From DATIGJ01 sp035644155 (GTDB lineage: Bacteria > Patescibacteriota > Microgenomatia > Levybacterales > UBA12049), in NCBI GenBank assembly GCA_035644155.1, contig DASQPC010000067.1:1-11276 (forward strand): a stretch of DNA of 11,276 bases, given 5' to 3'. Positions 1 through 7,369 of this stretch are shown here, piece after piece. The notes under the pieces were generated by a model. It searched no databases. It saw only the letters and a list, made by a program, of their open reading frames with translations, and was not told the DNA's origin. A program made the position numbers and the translations under genes. Numbering within the stretch: the first letter of the stretch is position 1; every line of letters begins with the position of its first letter.

Positions 1-364
1 TGGTTTTTCCCAAGAGAACGATGCCTGCTTCTTTCAATCGCTTCACAACCGTTGCGTCAAAAGGAGGAATATAATTCTCCAAGACTTTACTCGATGCAGT
101 TGTACGAATGCCGCTTGTAGAGAAATTATCTTTGATTGAAAGAGGGATGCCAAGCAGTGCTGATTTTTCTCCCTTGGCAAGTTTTTCATCTGCTGCTTTG
201 GCGTTTTGTAACGCTTCTTCCTCAGTGACTGTCACAAATGCATTTACTTTGGATTCAACCTGTTTAATGCGTTCTAAATATGCTTTTGTTAATTCAACTG
301 AAGAAAATGTTTTCTGTTTCAGTCCTCCTTGTGCTTTTGTGATTGTCATGTTTTTGATATCCAT
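1..364 (-). CDS. gatA: Glutamyl/aspartyl-tRNA amidotransferase subunit A, N-terminal part (gene runs off the window)
   Basis: GatA is the amidase-signature subunit of the GatCAB complex. It releases ammonia from glutamine for conversion of Glu-tRNA(Gln) and/or Asp-tRNA(Asn) to the amidated forms. Only the first 121 codons are present, starting at ATG 364-362 (MDIKNMTITKAQ). The helical N-terminus leads into GIPLSIKDNF at about residues 72-81. Lys78 there matches the lysine of the family's Ser-cisSer-Lys catalytic triad. The glycine/serine-rich motif with the two serines would lie just beyond the window. The start lies 3 nt after the stop of the phosphatase gene, and a GAGGAG Shine-Dalgarno lies inside that upstream gene. 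gatC is two genes upstream; gatB is not in the window. The open end is due to the window edge, not to a visible mutation. Confidence 0.93.
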   Translation of the reverse strand, partial: MDIKNMTITKAQGGLKQKTFSSVELTKAYLERIKQVESKVNAFVTVTEEEALQNAKAADEKLAKGEKSALLGIPLSIKDNFSTSGIRTTASSKVLENYIPPFDATVVKRLKEAGIVLLGKT

Positions 365-367
365 AAT

Positions 368-1003
368 TTATAGCTCCTCAGATCCTTCCGGTCGTTTTTC
401 AAGTCCAAAAATATCTTTGATAAAGAAATCAACGCCATCTGATGTCAGCTTGAGAAATCCGCCATTTGTCATCTGTAATAACTCAAAATCATTATATGTG
501 ACACTTCCCAAGTGAATAAGCAACATACGAAGAATTCCTCCATGTGTCGTAACCAAAATTGTTTTGCCTGGATGAGTTACCGCTGTTTCTCGAAGAAAAG
601 TAATCACTCTTGCTATCACTTCTTTATCATTTTCAATCCCTTCAGCCATTCTATGATGCTTTCGTTCCTCATCATTAAGATTTGTTAGCAATTTTGAATA
701 GGTTAATAGAGCAGCTGATGGTTGTCCTTCTAACTTGCCAAAATCTCGCTCTCGTAATAATTTGGTCGTTTGAATCGCAAGTTTTCTCTCAAGCAAAATG
801 ATCTCAGTTGTTTGTTTAGCACGAAGCAAATCTGATGAAAAAGCCAAATCAAAATTGATATCTTTAAATTTTCCTGCGATATCTCTTGCTTGCCCTTCAC
901 CAGTTGGATTTAAGGGAATATCAAGTTGTCCTTGAATTTTTTTATTCTTATTCCAATCTGTTTGCCCATGCCGGACGAGATAAAATGTTGTGAGATTATT
1001 CAT
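368..1003 (-). CDS. Histidine phosphatase family protein (phosphoglycerate mutase-like)
   Basis: A 211-residue member of the histidine phosphatase branch 1 superfamily, which uses a phosphohistidine intermediate to hydrolyse or move phosphate groups. The signature LVRHGQTDWN places the catalytic His at residue 12 (RHG 11-13). Arg61 follows in FSSDLLRAKQT, the acid-containing stretch LLRERDFGKLEG is at 82-93, and the second active-site His154 is in VTTHGGILRM. No signal peptide or membrane segment is seen, so it is cytosolic. The ATG at 1003 is preferred over an in-frame ATG at 1060, because the fold begins immediately before RHG and because ATGAATAA gives an 8-nt overlap with the gatC stop. 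An AAAGGA lies about 10 nt upstream. Substrate cannot be assigned: cofactor-independent mutase, sugar phosphatase and cobC-like nucleotide phosphatase are all possible. Its place between gatC and gatA is unusual. Confidence 0.88.
   Translation of the reverse strand: MNNLTTFYLVRHGQTDWNKNKKIQGQLDIPLNPTGEGQARDIAGKFKDINFDLAFSSDLLRAKQTTEIILLERKLAIQTTKLLRERDFGKLEGQPSAALLTYSKLLTNLNDEERKHHRMAEGIENDKEVIARVITFLRETAVTHPGKTILVTTHGGILRMLLIHLGSVTYNDFELLQMTNGGFLKLTSDGVDFFIKDIFGLEKRPEGSEEL
374..379 (-). promoter_or_regulatory. Shine-Dalgarno of gatA
   Basis: GAGGAG on the minus strand, 9 nt before the gatA ATG, inside the last codons (Glu-Glu) of the phosphatase gene. It supports ATG 364 as the gatA start and shows that this internal operon gene initiates by a normal SD mechanism. 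Confidence 0.65.
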
Positions 1004-1280
1004 CCTCAAAAATTCCTTTGACTTTAAAAAATCCGTTGTATTGGTGCGTTGTATTTGCAAAAACTGTTTTTTGACTGAGTGATGCTGCTGTTTTATCTTC
1101 TCTTGTCACATTTTCAAGTCCGGTTACTTGACTGGTTGGCTCGACATTTTTGGTATCAACTTCATTAAGTTGTTCAATGTATTCAAGAGTAGTTGCAAGT
1201 TGTGATTCAAATTTTTTCTTTTCTTCATCAGTGAGAGGAAGATTGGCAAGTTTGGCAACGTGGGAAACATTTATTTTCAT
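996..1280 (-). CDS. gatC: Glutamyl/aspartyl-tRNA amidotransferase subunit C
   Basis: GatC is the small subunit that wraps around and stabilises GatA-GatB in transamidosome-type Gln/Asn-tRNA synthesis. The 94-residue product has the usual family length and N-terminal helix pattern: VSHVAKLANLPLTDEE at about 5-20, then a QLATTLEYIEQLNEVDT helix, then NVEPTSQV. The Pro-containing segment and the polar tail (FFKVKGIFEDE) fit the family end, where a V-P-x-V/I-like stretch is common. ATG 1280 is chosen over an in-frame ATG at 1331 because MKINVSHVAKLA aligns with the normal GatC start. The longer reading would also run through the promoter. First gene of a gatC-phosphatase-gatA unit. Confidence 0.88.
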   Translation of the reverse strand: MKINVSHVAKLANLPLTDEEKKKFESQLATTLEYIEQLNEVDTKNVEPTSQVTGLENVTREDKTAASLSQKTVFANTTHQYNGFFKVKGIFEDE

Positions 1281-1286
1281 GAAGTT

Positions 1287-1315
1287 ATTATATGATTTAG
1301 CTTGCAATTTAGCAA
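1287..1315 (-). promoter_or_regulatory. Promoter of gatC operon, predicted leaderless
   Basis: Read on the minus strand: TTGCTA (-35, 1315-1310, 4 of 6 consensus), a 17-nt spacer, then TATAAT (-10, 1292-1287, 6 of 6). AACTTC and the gatC ATG follow directly. A start site about 7 nt after the -10 would coincide with the A of ATG, so no 5' leader and no SD are expected. Transcription start is inferred, not observed. Confidence 0.65.
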
Positions 1316-1359
1316 CTAGCACGAAAAACAAATTAGCAATCTTGAAACAAAAGCTCTAA

Positions 1360-2130
1360 CTAAAAATTAACTTCTAACTTTTTCAATATCGCTTCATTTG
1401 CTTTCTGTTCAAGATTATCGTCAAGCGGTTGCAGCTCAATCTCTTTTTTATATTTTACTTCCAAAGCTTTTTTGATCAGATAATCTGCAATAGCTGGATT
1501 TTTAGGAAGGAGTGGTCCATGAAGATAGCAACCAATCGCATTTTTATAGACAACTCCCTCAGTACCATCCTCTCCATTATTGCCAAACCCTTTAATCACT
1601 TGAGCAAAAGGTTTGGCATTTTTCCCAAGATAAGTTCGGCCACCGTGATTTTCGAAACCAACAATAAGTAGTTTATCATTTCGAGGCGCAGTTGAGAGAT
1701 GACATTGCGCTACCATATTACCAATCAGTCGCGGTTTATCTACGCCTGGATGTTTGGAAATCATATCAAAAATACCAAGACCTTTAATCCGTTTCCCAAC
1801 TGACGGCTCGTAATATTTCCCCATGAGCTGTGGTGCGCCACAAACAAAGAGAGCTGGCACATCCTGCTCAATCAAATTTTTTATAACCGTTCTTTTCTTA
1901 TATAAATCTTTCATAACAATTCCCTGTTCTCGATCTTGTGCTCCTCCACCAAAAAGAAGATCAATAGTCTTGAGCCGTTGGTCACTCGTCGTTTGATCAA
2001 TATGTACAACATTTACTTCTATTCCTCGCCATTCACAGCGTTTTTGCAACACGGTAATATTACCTCGATCGCCATAGGTACTCATAAGTTCTGGATATAA
2101 CCAGCCGATTGTTAAAGAATATTTTGTCAT
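1360..2130 (-). CDS. gatD: Lipid II isoglutaminyl synthase glutaminase subunit GatD (class I glutamine amidotransferase)
   Basis: GatD is the glutaminase partner of MurT. Together they amidate the alpha-carboxyl of D-Glu in the lipid II stem peptide, giving D-isoglutamine. The 256-residue product opens with LYPELMSTYGDRGN (11-24), the typical GatD N-terminus, followed by FGGGAQDREQ (60-69). The nucleophile is Cys97 in LFVCGAPQLMG, RLIGN (134-138) is a family substrate-side motif, and His204 is in GCYLHGPLLPKNP. The third triad member is expected to come from MurT. The last 20 or so residues are charged and extend beyond the core fold. The start overlaps the HD gene stop by 4 bp (ATGA), and no SD is visible, so translational coupling is likely. 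Cobyric acid synthase-like glutaminases share the fold, but murT two genes upstream makes GatD the best reading. Confidence 0.9.
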   Translation of the reverse strand: MTKYSLTIGWLYPELMSTYGDRGNITVLQKRCEWRGIEVNVVHIDQTTSDQRLKTIDLLFGGGAQDREQGIVMKDLYKKRTVIKNLIEQDVPALFVCGAPQLMGKYYEPSVGKRIKGLGIFDMISKHPGVDKPRLIGNMVAQCHLSTAPRNDKLLIVGFENHGGRTYLGKNAKPFAQVIKGFGNNGEDGTEGVVYKNAIGCYLHGPLLPKNPAIADYLIKKALEVKYKKEIELQPLDDNLEQKANEAILKKLEVNF

Positions 2131-2777
2131 AATTCTTTTTTGTTCAAATCTTCATAGATTTTTCTCATATCATCTTTTAATCGAGAGAGTTGTCTGGCGT
2201 CAGTTATTTTTTTGCGAGACATTACTTCTAAGACTTCTCGTAGAGATAAGAAAAAGTCATCAAATTTAAAATAATCATATCGATAAAAAGGATGAATATC
2301 ATAATCATTCTGATCCCACGTCTCAATGTGAGAAATATTATGCTGGAGAACGGCTTCTAATTTATCAATTGCCTGGGCAACTTTTGCTTCGGATGTTTTT
2401 TTCTCTTCGAGCTCTTTCCATAATGACAAAAATTCTTCTCGTGTTTTTTTACTGAGATTTTCCGTCAAATGTTCTAAGGCAACTAATTCATTTTCCTTTT
2501 TAGCATTCTGTCGATCAGATATCTCAAAAGCAGGAATATCTCCGGTAACAGCTTCAGCAAGATCATGAAGCACCACCATTTTGAGAACTTTCAACTGGTC
2601 GATTTTCGTTTTGAGGTGCTCAAACAATGTCATTGCAATAAGACAAAGCATCCAGGAATGTTCAGCAGAGCTTTCCATTCGTCCTCGATCACTGGTATAT
2701 GAGTGCCGTATTGTCGTCTTTAGTTTTTCTGCGTTAATATAAAATTGTAATAAGTTTTCAATTACTTTATTTTTCAT
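2127..2777 (-). CDS. HD-domain phosphohydrolase (YfbR/HDDC2-like 5'-nucleotidase family)
   Basis: A 216-residue metal-dependent HD phosphohydrolase. The metal ligands are visible in order: His40 in ESSAEHSWM, His71-Asp72 in VLHDLAEAVTGDIP, and Asp138 in AIDKLEAVLQH. The sequence HDLAEAVTGDI and the upstream RGRMESSAEHS are typical of the HD_3 group that includes E. coli YfbR and human HDDC2, which dephosphorylate (deoxy)nucleoside 5'-monophosphates. Substrate here is inferred only from that resemblance. The protein is all-helical with no signal peptide. Its ATG overlaps the murT stop by 4 bp and its TGA overlaps the gatD start by 4 bp, so it is translationally tied to both subunits of the lipid II amidating enzyme. 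A GGGAAGAAG purine stretch upstream is at best a weak SD. Confidence 0.85.
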   Translation of the reverse strand: MKNKVIENLLQFYINAEKLKTTIRHSYTSDRGRMESSAEHSWMLCLIAMTLFEHLKTKIDQLKVLKMVVLHDLAEAVTGDIPAFEISDRQNAKKENELVALEHLTENLSKKTREEFLSLWKELEEKKTSEAKVAQAIDKLEAVLQHNISHIETWDQNDYDIHPFYRYDYFKFDDFFLSLREVLEVMSRKKITDARQLSRLKDDMRKIYEDLNKKEL

Positions 2778-4075
2778 AATATCTTCTTCCCTGTCACAAT
2801 TTTTCGAACCCCCAGCATTGCCGAATAGGTTGGTAAGACAAAAAGTGTTTCATCTGGTTTTACCAGTTTAATACCTGCTTCTATAGCTTCTCTCAAATGC
2901 TTATATGTATGAATCCTTGATTCATCATTCATGATTCCTAATGCATACTTTAATCGCAGTGCCATATCATATACTCGGTCTCCAGCAATCAGAATATGGT
3001 TAAATTTGTCTATGTCAGGCAGATCCACATCCCAAATCCACGATATATCCCGTCCATCTGGTATTCGATCATTAAGTACAAGTAACAAAGTGTATCCATG
3101 AAGTTCTTGAATCGTTTGGTAAGATTGGTTAAAGCTTGTTGGGTTTTTTGAAAGAAAAATTTGAACGTTGACATTTTTGTATCGAACAATTTCTTGTCTC
3201 CCAAATACAGGTGTAAAGTCAGTAAATGCTTCATCAATTGTGTGTTCAGCTACTCCTATTTGTTGCAATGTGAGTCTTGCCGCAAGGATATTGTATTTAT
3301 TATACAGTCCAGAAAGAGGATAAATAACAAATGTTTGTTTTTCTATCTGAGGTTTTTTCAATCCGCACTTTTTACAATGCCAATCTCCAAGATGCGAAAA
3401 GGAAACTTTATCAAAAATCAACTTTTCTCCACAATTTGGACAATAGACAGAATCAGCCGCATGTTGCAATTTGTGATTACCAAACTGCGCATCTTGTAAT
3501 CCAAAATAAACTGTTTTGGTATTACTCTCTTTTCCCAGGAATGCTATCTGTGGGTCATCAGCATTAAGAATCAGTGTTGTTTCATCAGTGAGGTTGGCAA
3601 GTGTTTCCTCCCAATTGTGAGCAATAGTATTCACTTCGCCATATCGATCAAGCTGATCGCGAAAAAGATTGAGAAGAACAAGATAGTTGGGAGTCAATTG
3701 CTGCAAAACAAGCGGCAGTGTATTTTCATCAACTTCAAAAAGCGCATAATCATATACCAATTCCCCAGCTATAGTTGCATTAAGAAGCAGTGTTGACGCA
3801 ATGCCATTAAGAAGGTTTGCGCCGGATTCATTTTGGATTAGTTTTTTGCCGCTTGCTTCAATTCCTGCTCGGATCAGTGCTGTGGTTGTTGTTTTCCCAT
3901 TGGTTCCGGCAATAAGGATTGTTTTTACTTTCGATTGTGCAAGCAAATCGTGGATGAAGTGTTTGTTTAGAGTAAGAGCGATATGGCCAGGCCAAGTAGA
4001 ACCAGAACCTAGATTTAAAAAACGAAAAAATTTAGACAGTAGTTTTCCAAAAAGAATTGAGAAAAAATTTGTCAT
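2774..4075 (-). CDS. murT: Lipid II isoglutaminyl synthase catalytic subunit MurT (Mur ligase family, DUF1727 C-terminus)
   Basis: MurT is the ATP-dependent Mur-ligase-like subunit that activates the D-Glu carboxylate of lipid II. It then amidates it with ammonia from GatD at the inner face of the membrane. The 433-residue product shows the P-loop AGTNGKTT (56-63), the MurT-typical LNLFRDQLDRYGE (135-147), and a NADDP nucleotide-site motif (171-175). A Cys4 zinc ribbon is inserted in the central domain (C212, C215, C234, C237). The C-terminal DUF1727 domain has KNPTSFNQ (310-317) and LNDRIPDGRDISWIWDVD (334-351). Asp349 in the last motif corresponds to the aspartate described as completing the GatD Cys-His triad. 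Length is normal. The start lies 5 nt after the htpX stop, with no SD. The stop overlaps the HD gene. Confidence 0.95.
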   Translation of the reverse strand: MTNFFSILFGKLLSKFFRFLNLGSGSTWPGHIALTLNKHFIHDLLAQSKVKTILIAGTNGKTTTTALIRAGIEASGKKLIQNESGANLLNGIASTLLLNATIAGELVYDYALFEVDENTLPLVLQQLTPNYLVLLNLFRDQLDRYGEVNTIAHNWEETLANLTDETTLILNADDPQIAFLGKESNTKTVYFGLQDAQFGNHKLQHAADSVYCPNCGEKLIFDKVSFSHLGDWHCKKCGLKKPQIEKQTFVIYPLSGLYNKYNILAARLTLQQIGVAEHTIDEAFTDFTPVFGRQEIVRYKNVNVQIFLSKNPTSFNQSYQTIQELHGYTLLLVLNDRIPDGRDISWIWDVDLPDIDKFNHILIAGDRVYDMALRLKYALGIMNDESRIHTYKHLREAIEAGIKLVKPDETLFVLPTYSAMLGVRKIVTGKKIL

Positions 4076-4080
4076 AAAAG

Positions 4081-4983
4081 CTACATTGAACGAAGTATCT
4101 TAATTCTTTCTTCAATTGGTGGATGTGTGCTGAAAAGCTTTGTCAGTGTACTTTGGAAAGAATTTCCCTTGAACGGATTGACAATAAACAGATGCGCTGT
4201 CGCTGTCGAAGCTGTTGCCAGGGGATGCGGATCTTTAGAAATTTTTTCCAACGCACTCGCAAGCCCTTCAGGATATCTTGTCAGTAACGCTCCCGACGCA
4301 TCAGCCAAAAATTCACGTTTTCTTGACACAGCAAGCTGAATAAGCGTTGCCACAATTGGTGCGATAATTGCCAGGGCAACACCAATCACCAAAAAAATTG
4401 CTTGGCCGCGATTATCTCGATCGTCATCATTTCCTCGAAATCCTCCCCAAAATAAATTCCTCAGAAACATATCAGCAATAAGAGAAATAAACCCGACCAA
4501 AACGGCAGTAATCGCAAGCAGGCGAGTATCATAATTTTTGACATGAGACAGTTCGTGAGCAAGCACACCTTCAAGTTCTGATTTGCTGAGTCTTTGTAAA
4601 ATACCTGTGGTTACGGCAACAGCGGCGTGTTTTGGATCGCGACCTGTTGCAAACGCATTTGGAGAAGGATCATTAATAATATAAACTCGTGGCATAGGTG
4701 TTCCATCGCCAATTGAAAGATTTTCGACAATACGAAAAAGTTCGGGATTGTCGGATTTTTTAATTTCCTTTGCGCCTGAAGTTGCCAACACTATCTTGTC
4801 AGAAAAAAAATAACTGACAAAACTATAAATAAGCGAAATGATAAAAACAGGTACGCCAAACGACGGACCATAGCCCGTTGCCTTACCAATAACAAAAGCA
4901 ACTGTGCCTGTAAATACAATAAATAAGATAAGTATCACGTAGCTTTTCCAGATATTTGCTGAAATAGCAGAATAGATGTTCAT
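4081..4983 (-). CDS. htpX: Membrane zinc metalloprotease HtpX (M48 family)
   Basis: HtpX is an inner-membrane endoprotease that degrades damaged or misfolded membrane proteins, with its active site facing the cytoplasm. The 300-residue product has two N-terminal membrane helices (about 14-34 and 42-62). The HEXXH motif is in LAHELSHVKN (H143, E144, H147). Two further hydrophobic segments follow (about 155-178 and 195-220), and the third zinc ligand is Glu224 in SRKREFLAD. A conserved NPF...STHPP.EERI ending closes the protein (269-294). All catalytic residues are intact and the length matches the family. It lies 6 nt after lemA, the classic LemA-HtpX pairing, with no SD, so it probably depends on lemA translation. 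The block Gly-Gly-Phe-Arg followed by Asn/Asp residues (180-191) is a polar loop between helices. Confidence 0.96.
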   Translation of the reverse strand: MNIYSAISANIWKSYVILILFIVFTGTVAFVIGKATGYGPSFGVPVFIISLIYSFVSYFFSDKIVLATSGAKEIKKSDNPELFRIVENLSIGDGTPMPRVYIINDPSPNAFATGRDPKHAAVAVTTGILQRLSKSELEGVLAHELSHVKNYDTRLLAITAVLVGFISLIADMFLRNLFWGGFRGNDDDRDNRGQAIFLVIGVALAIIAPIVATLIQLAVSRKREFLADASGALLTRYPEGLASALEKISKDPHPLATASTATAHLFIVNPFKGNSFQSTLTKLFSTHPPIEERIKILRSM

Positions 4984-4989
4984 ACGTTT

Positions 4990-5541
4990 CTAGAAGTTTA
5001 CTTTCACCGGCTTTTTTTCCTCTTCAGTTGCCGCGAAGAAATCAGTAGGTGTGAAGTGAAACATATTCCCAAGAATGTTACTAGGAAAAACTGTTAGCTT
5101 GGTATTATAGTCAAGCACATTCGTATTATAAAACTGACGTGAATACGCAATTTTATTTTCAGTATCAGAGAGTTCATCTTGCAAGTTAAGAAAATTTTGG
5201 CTTGCTTTCAAGTCAGGATAACTTTCAGCAATCGCAAGAAGAGACTTCAATGTTTGTGAAAGTTGGTTGTTAGCTTGTGCTTTTTCAGTAGTTGTTCCAG
5301 CTGACATCAAACTTGCTCGGGCTTTTGTCACATTTTCAAAGACTTCCTTTTCATGCTTTGCATAGCCTTTTACTGTTTCAACAAGGTTAGGAATCAAATC
5401 AGTACGTCTTTTTAATTGGACATCAATATGTGAGAGCGCTTCTGAGATTCGCATTTTTGCCGTAACAAGACTGTTGTAAACAAACCAAGAGAAAAGAAGA
5501 ACAATTGCGACAATTACTAATAAAAAAATAAGTGGATCCAT
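4990..5541 (-). CDS. lemA: LemA family membrane protein
   Basis: LemA proteins are small membrane-anchored helical-bundle proteins, often encoded next to M48 proteases. Their biochemical role is not settled. The 183-residue product has one N-terminal membrane helix (about 4-22) and little before it. The family's conserved blocks follow: RRTDLIPNLVETVKGYAKHE (46-65), then YPDLKASQNFLNLQDEL (107-123), then TENKIAYSRQFYN (126-138) and a YN block. A charged tail ends in KKPVKVNF. The start is fixed by an almost ideal SD 7 nt upstream, and the next gene, htpX, begins 6 nt after the stop. The upstream neighbour polX ends 26 nt before this start, so lemA is likely a middle gene of the polX operon unless an unseen promoter lies in the polX 3' end. 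Confidence 0.96.
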   Translation of the reverse strand: MDPLIFLLVIVAIVLLFSWFVYNSLVTAKMRISEALSHIDVQLKRRTDLIPNLVETVKGYAKHEKEVFENVTKARASLMSAGTTTEKAQANNQLSQTLKSLLAIAESYPDLKASQNFLNLQDELSDTENKIAYSRQFYNTNVLDYNTKLTVFPSNILGNMFHFTPTDFFAATEEEKKPVKVNF

Positions 5542-5544
5542 AGT

Positions 5545-5554
5545 ATCACCTCCT
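5545..5554 (-). promoter_or_regulatory. Strong Shine-Dalgarno of lemA
   Basis: AGGAGGTGAT on the minus strand, with 7 nt between its GGAGG core and the lemA ATG. All ten bases can pair with the usual bacterial 16S rRNA 3' end (AUCACCUCCU). It is by far the strongest ribosome binding site in the window and stands out because most neighbouring starts have none. Confidence 0.85.
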
Positions 5555-5567
5555 CATGACATTATTA

Positions 5568-7334
5568 TCATTTCTTAAACCAATCATCAAGTTCATTATA
5601 TGACATTGCGTTTAAAATGTCACGTTTTGTTGCCCAGCCGCGTCGTGCTACTGATACACCGTACTCCATCATGTCCATCTGCGTGGCAGCATGGCTATCA
5701 GTATCGATAAAGAGTTTGACTCCTTGTTTGATTGCTTCTCTTACAAGAATATCAGGCAAATCAAGACGAAGAGGCCATGCATTGATTTCAAGCGCCTTAT
5801 TATTTTCTTTGCAAAATGCAAAGATCTTGTTCCAATTCAACTCGTAGCCACTTCGTTCATTGAGTAGTCGTCCTGTCGGGTGAGCGAGTATTTTTGCTTT
5901 TGGGTGACTCAGTCCTTTAAGAACGCGTTCTGTCATCTCTTCTTTTTTCATACTAAAGACACTATGAATAGAAACTATTGTTCCATCCAACAGACTTAGC
6001 GCTTCATTATCGATTGCTAAGTTTCCATTGGGTAAAATATCTGTTTCGAGTAAAGAAAATATTCGAATACTTTTTTTATACTTTAGGTTCAATTGTTCAA
6101 TAAATTTCTTCTTTTTGGTGAGTAACTCAATCACTTGTTGCTTTGTATGTTTAGAGGTGCTAGGGTTATGTTCTGAAAACCCAAGATATTTGTAGCCAAG
6201 CGAAAGCGCTTTCTGTATCATTTCTTCCATAGAATTTAATCCCATATCATGACTTGGTTCAATAGGGAAACTTGAATGGAGATGAAAGTCACCTTTCATA
6301 TCTGAAAGTTCAATAAGTTGGGGAAGTTTTTTCTGTATCGCCAATTCTATTTCTCCAGTGTCTTCTCGTATTTCCGGCGGAATCCAATCAAGACCGACTG
6401 CTTTATAAAATGCTTCTTCAGTCTCATATTGTATATATTTATCCCCGCCCTTTTTTTTGATACCATAATCTGACAATGAAAGCCCTTTTGAGAGGGCATA
6501 CTCCCTTAAGTGGATATTATGTGCTTTACTGCCGGTAAAATGCTGTAGAAGCGAACCAAAGCCTTTTGGCGACTCTACCATAAGGTCGATCTGTTTACCA
6601 GATGACACAAGAATAGATGATGTCCTTATGCCTTTCTCAATAATTCGTTCTGTATGTGGGTAATTGGTAAAATATGTTAATACTGCTGCTGGATCATTGG
6701 TAGCAACGGCGATATCGATATCTCCCACTGTTTCCTTTTTTCTGCGTAAACTGCCTAAAGGGAATGCTTGTTTGACTTCCTTATGCTCTTTAAGATAGGC
6801 AATCATTTTTTTTGCAAGTTCATTGGCATAAGGGAGCACCATACGAGCTGTTTTTGTTTTTCCTTTGCCATATTCTTCAATTGTTTGTAATATGTCGGCC
6901 TGAGATTTTTCTCCAAAACCTTCAAGTGAGGCAATTTTGCCTATTTTGGCAAGCTTTATAACGTCTTGAACCACTGTTTTGGAATTTGTCAATTTGAATT
7001 CATTTACCAGACGATATGCCTTTTTCGGACCAAAACTGGGGATATCAAGAAGTGGGAAAAAAGATTCAGGTACGCCTTTAAGTATCTCTGCAAAGTGTTT
7101 TACTTTGCCTGTTTGCAGCAGTTCTTCAAGGTGTGACTGAATGGATGGACCGATGCCAGGTAGCCCTTTTAAATTACCTTCTTTATAAAGTTCTCGGATT
7201 TCAGTTGGGGAATGTTCAAGCGTCTCTGCGGCTTTTTGATAGGCAAGAATTTGAAAACGATATTTTTTTTCGTCCTTAATGCTATAAGCGGCAGCAACGT
7301 CTCGTAAGAGTTTACTAACTTTAGCGTTTGTCAC
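5568..7334 (-). CDS. polX: DNA polymerase/3'-5' exonuclease PolX (family X polymerase with PHP domain)
   Basis: PolX fills short gaps in base-excision-type repair, and its PHP domain provides metal-dependent 3'-5' exonuclease activity. From the GTG start the product is 588 residues, close to the family norm. The N-terminal 8-kDa-like domain has a helix-hairpin-helix GLPGIGPSI (57-65), and a second HhH, LEGFGEKS, is at 137-144. The polymerase core has LGSLRRKKETVGDIDIAV with the metal-binding pair Asp205/Asp207 and the third Asp250 in QIDLMV. The PHP domain (from about 345) keeps DFHLHS (D349, H351, H353), FSEHN (E388, H389), LLETD (E430), SIHS (H457), AHPTGR (H485) and DTDSH (D546, H548). GTG 7334 is chosen because MTNAKVSKLLRDVAAAY aligns with normal PolX N-termini and because a promoter sits directly upstream. 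The longer open frame to 7544 is only the antisense of tRNA-Asp. First gene of the long operon. Confidence 0.94.
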   Translation of the reverse strand: MTNAKVSKLLRDVAAAYSIKDEKKYRFQILAYQKAAETLEHSPTEIRELYKEGNLKGLPGIGPSIQSHLEELLQTGKVKHFAEILKGVPESFFPLLDIPSFGPKKAYRLVNEFKLTNSKTVVQDVIKLAKIGKIASLEGFGEKSQADILQTIEEYGKGKTKTARMVLPYANELAKKMIAYLKEHKEVKQAFPLGSLRRKKETVGDIDIAVATNDPAAVLTYFTNYPHTERIIEKGIRTSSILVSSGKQIDLMVESPKGFGSLLQHFTGSKAHNIHLREYALSKGLSLSDYGIKKKGGDKYIQYETEEAFYKAVGLDWIPPEIREDTGEIELAIQKKLPQLIELSDMKGDFHLHSSFPIEPSHDMGLNSMEEMIQKALSLGYKYLGFSEHNPSTSKHTKQQVIELLTKKKKFIEQLNLKYKKSIRIFSLLETDILPNGNLAIDNEALSLLDGTIVSIHSVFSMKKEEMTERVLKGLSHPKAKILAHPTGRLLNERSGYELNWNKIFAFCKENNKALEINAWPLRLDLPDILVREAIKQGVKLFIDTDSHAATQMDMMEYGVSVARRGWATKRDILNAMSYNELDDWFKK

Positions 7335-7340
7335 ATAAAG

Positions 7341-7369
7341 AGTGTAGCAGAGGATTGACGAAGGATCAA
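7341..7369 (-). promoter_or_regulatory. Promoter of polX operon, predicted leaderless
   Basis: Minus strand: TTGATC (-35, 7369-7364), 17-nt spacer, TACACT (-10, 7346-7341), then CTTTAT and the polX GTG. The -10 to start-codon distance is the same as at gatC, so transcription should begin at or next to the GTG. The hexamers score 4 of 6 and 4 of 6 against consensus, so the case rests on geometry as well as sequence. Confidence 0.5.

Noticed and set aside
108..515. Plus-strand ORF of 135 codons
   Set aside because: It lies antisense to gatA and the histidine phosphatase, has no family motifs, and is best explained as a shadow.
1296..1345. Repeated TTGCTAA words upstream of gatC as a possible operator
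   Set aside because: Two short AT-rich copies with unequal flanks; one is used by the -35 element. Not enough to call a binding site.
1360..5001. LemA and GatD both end in -VNF, suggesting a shared C-terminal tag
   Set aside because: Only three residues agree, the other operon proteins lack it, and LemA family tails often end this way, so coincidence is likely.
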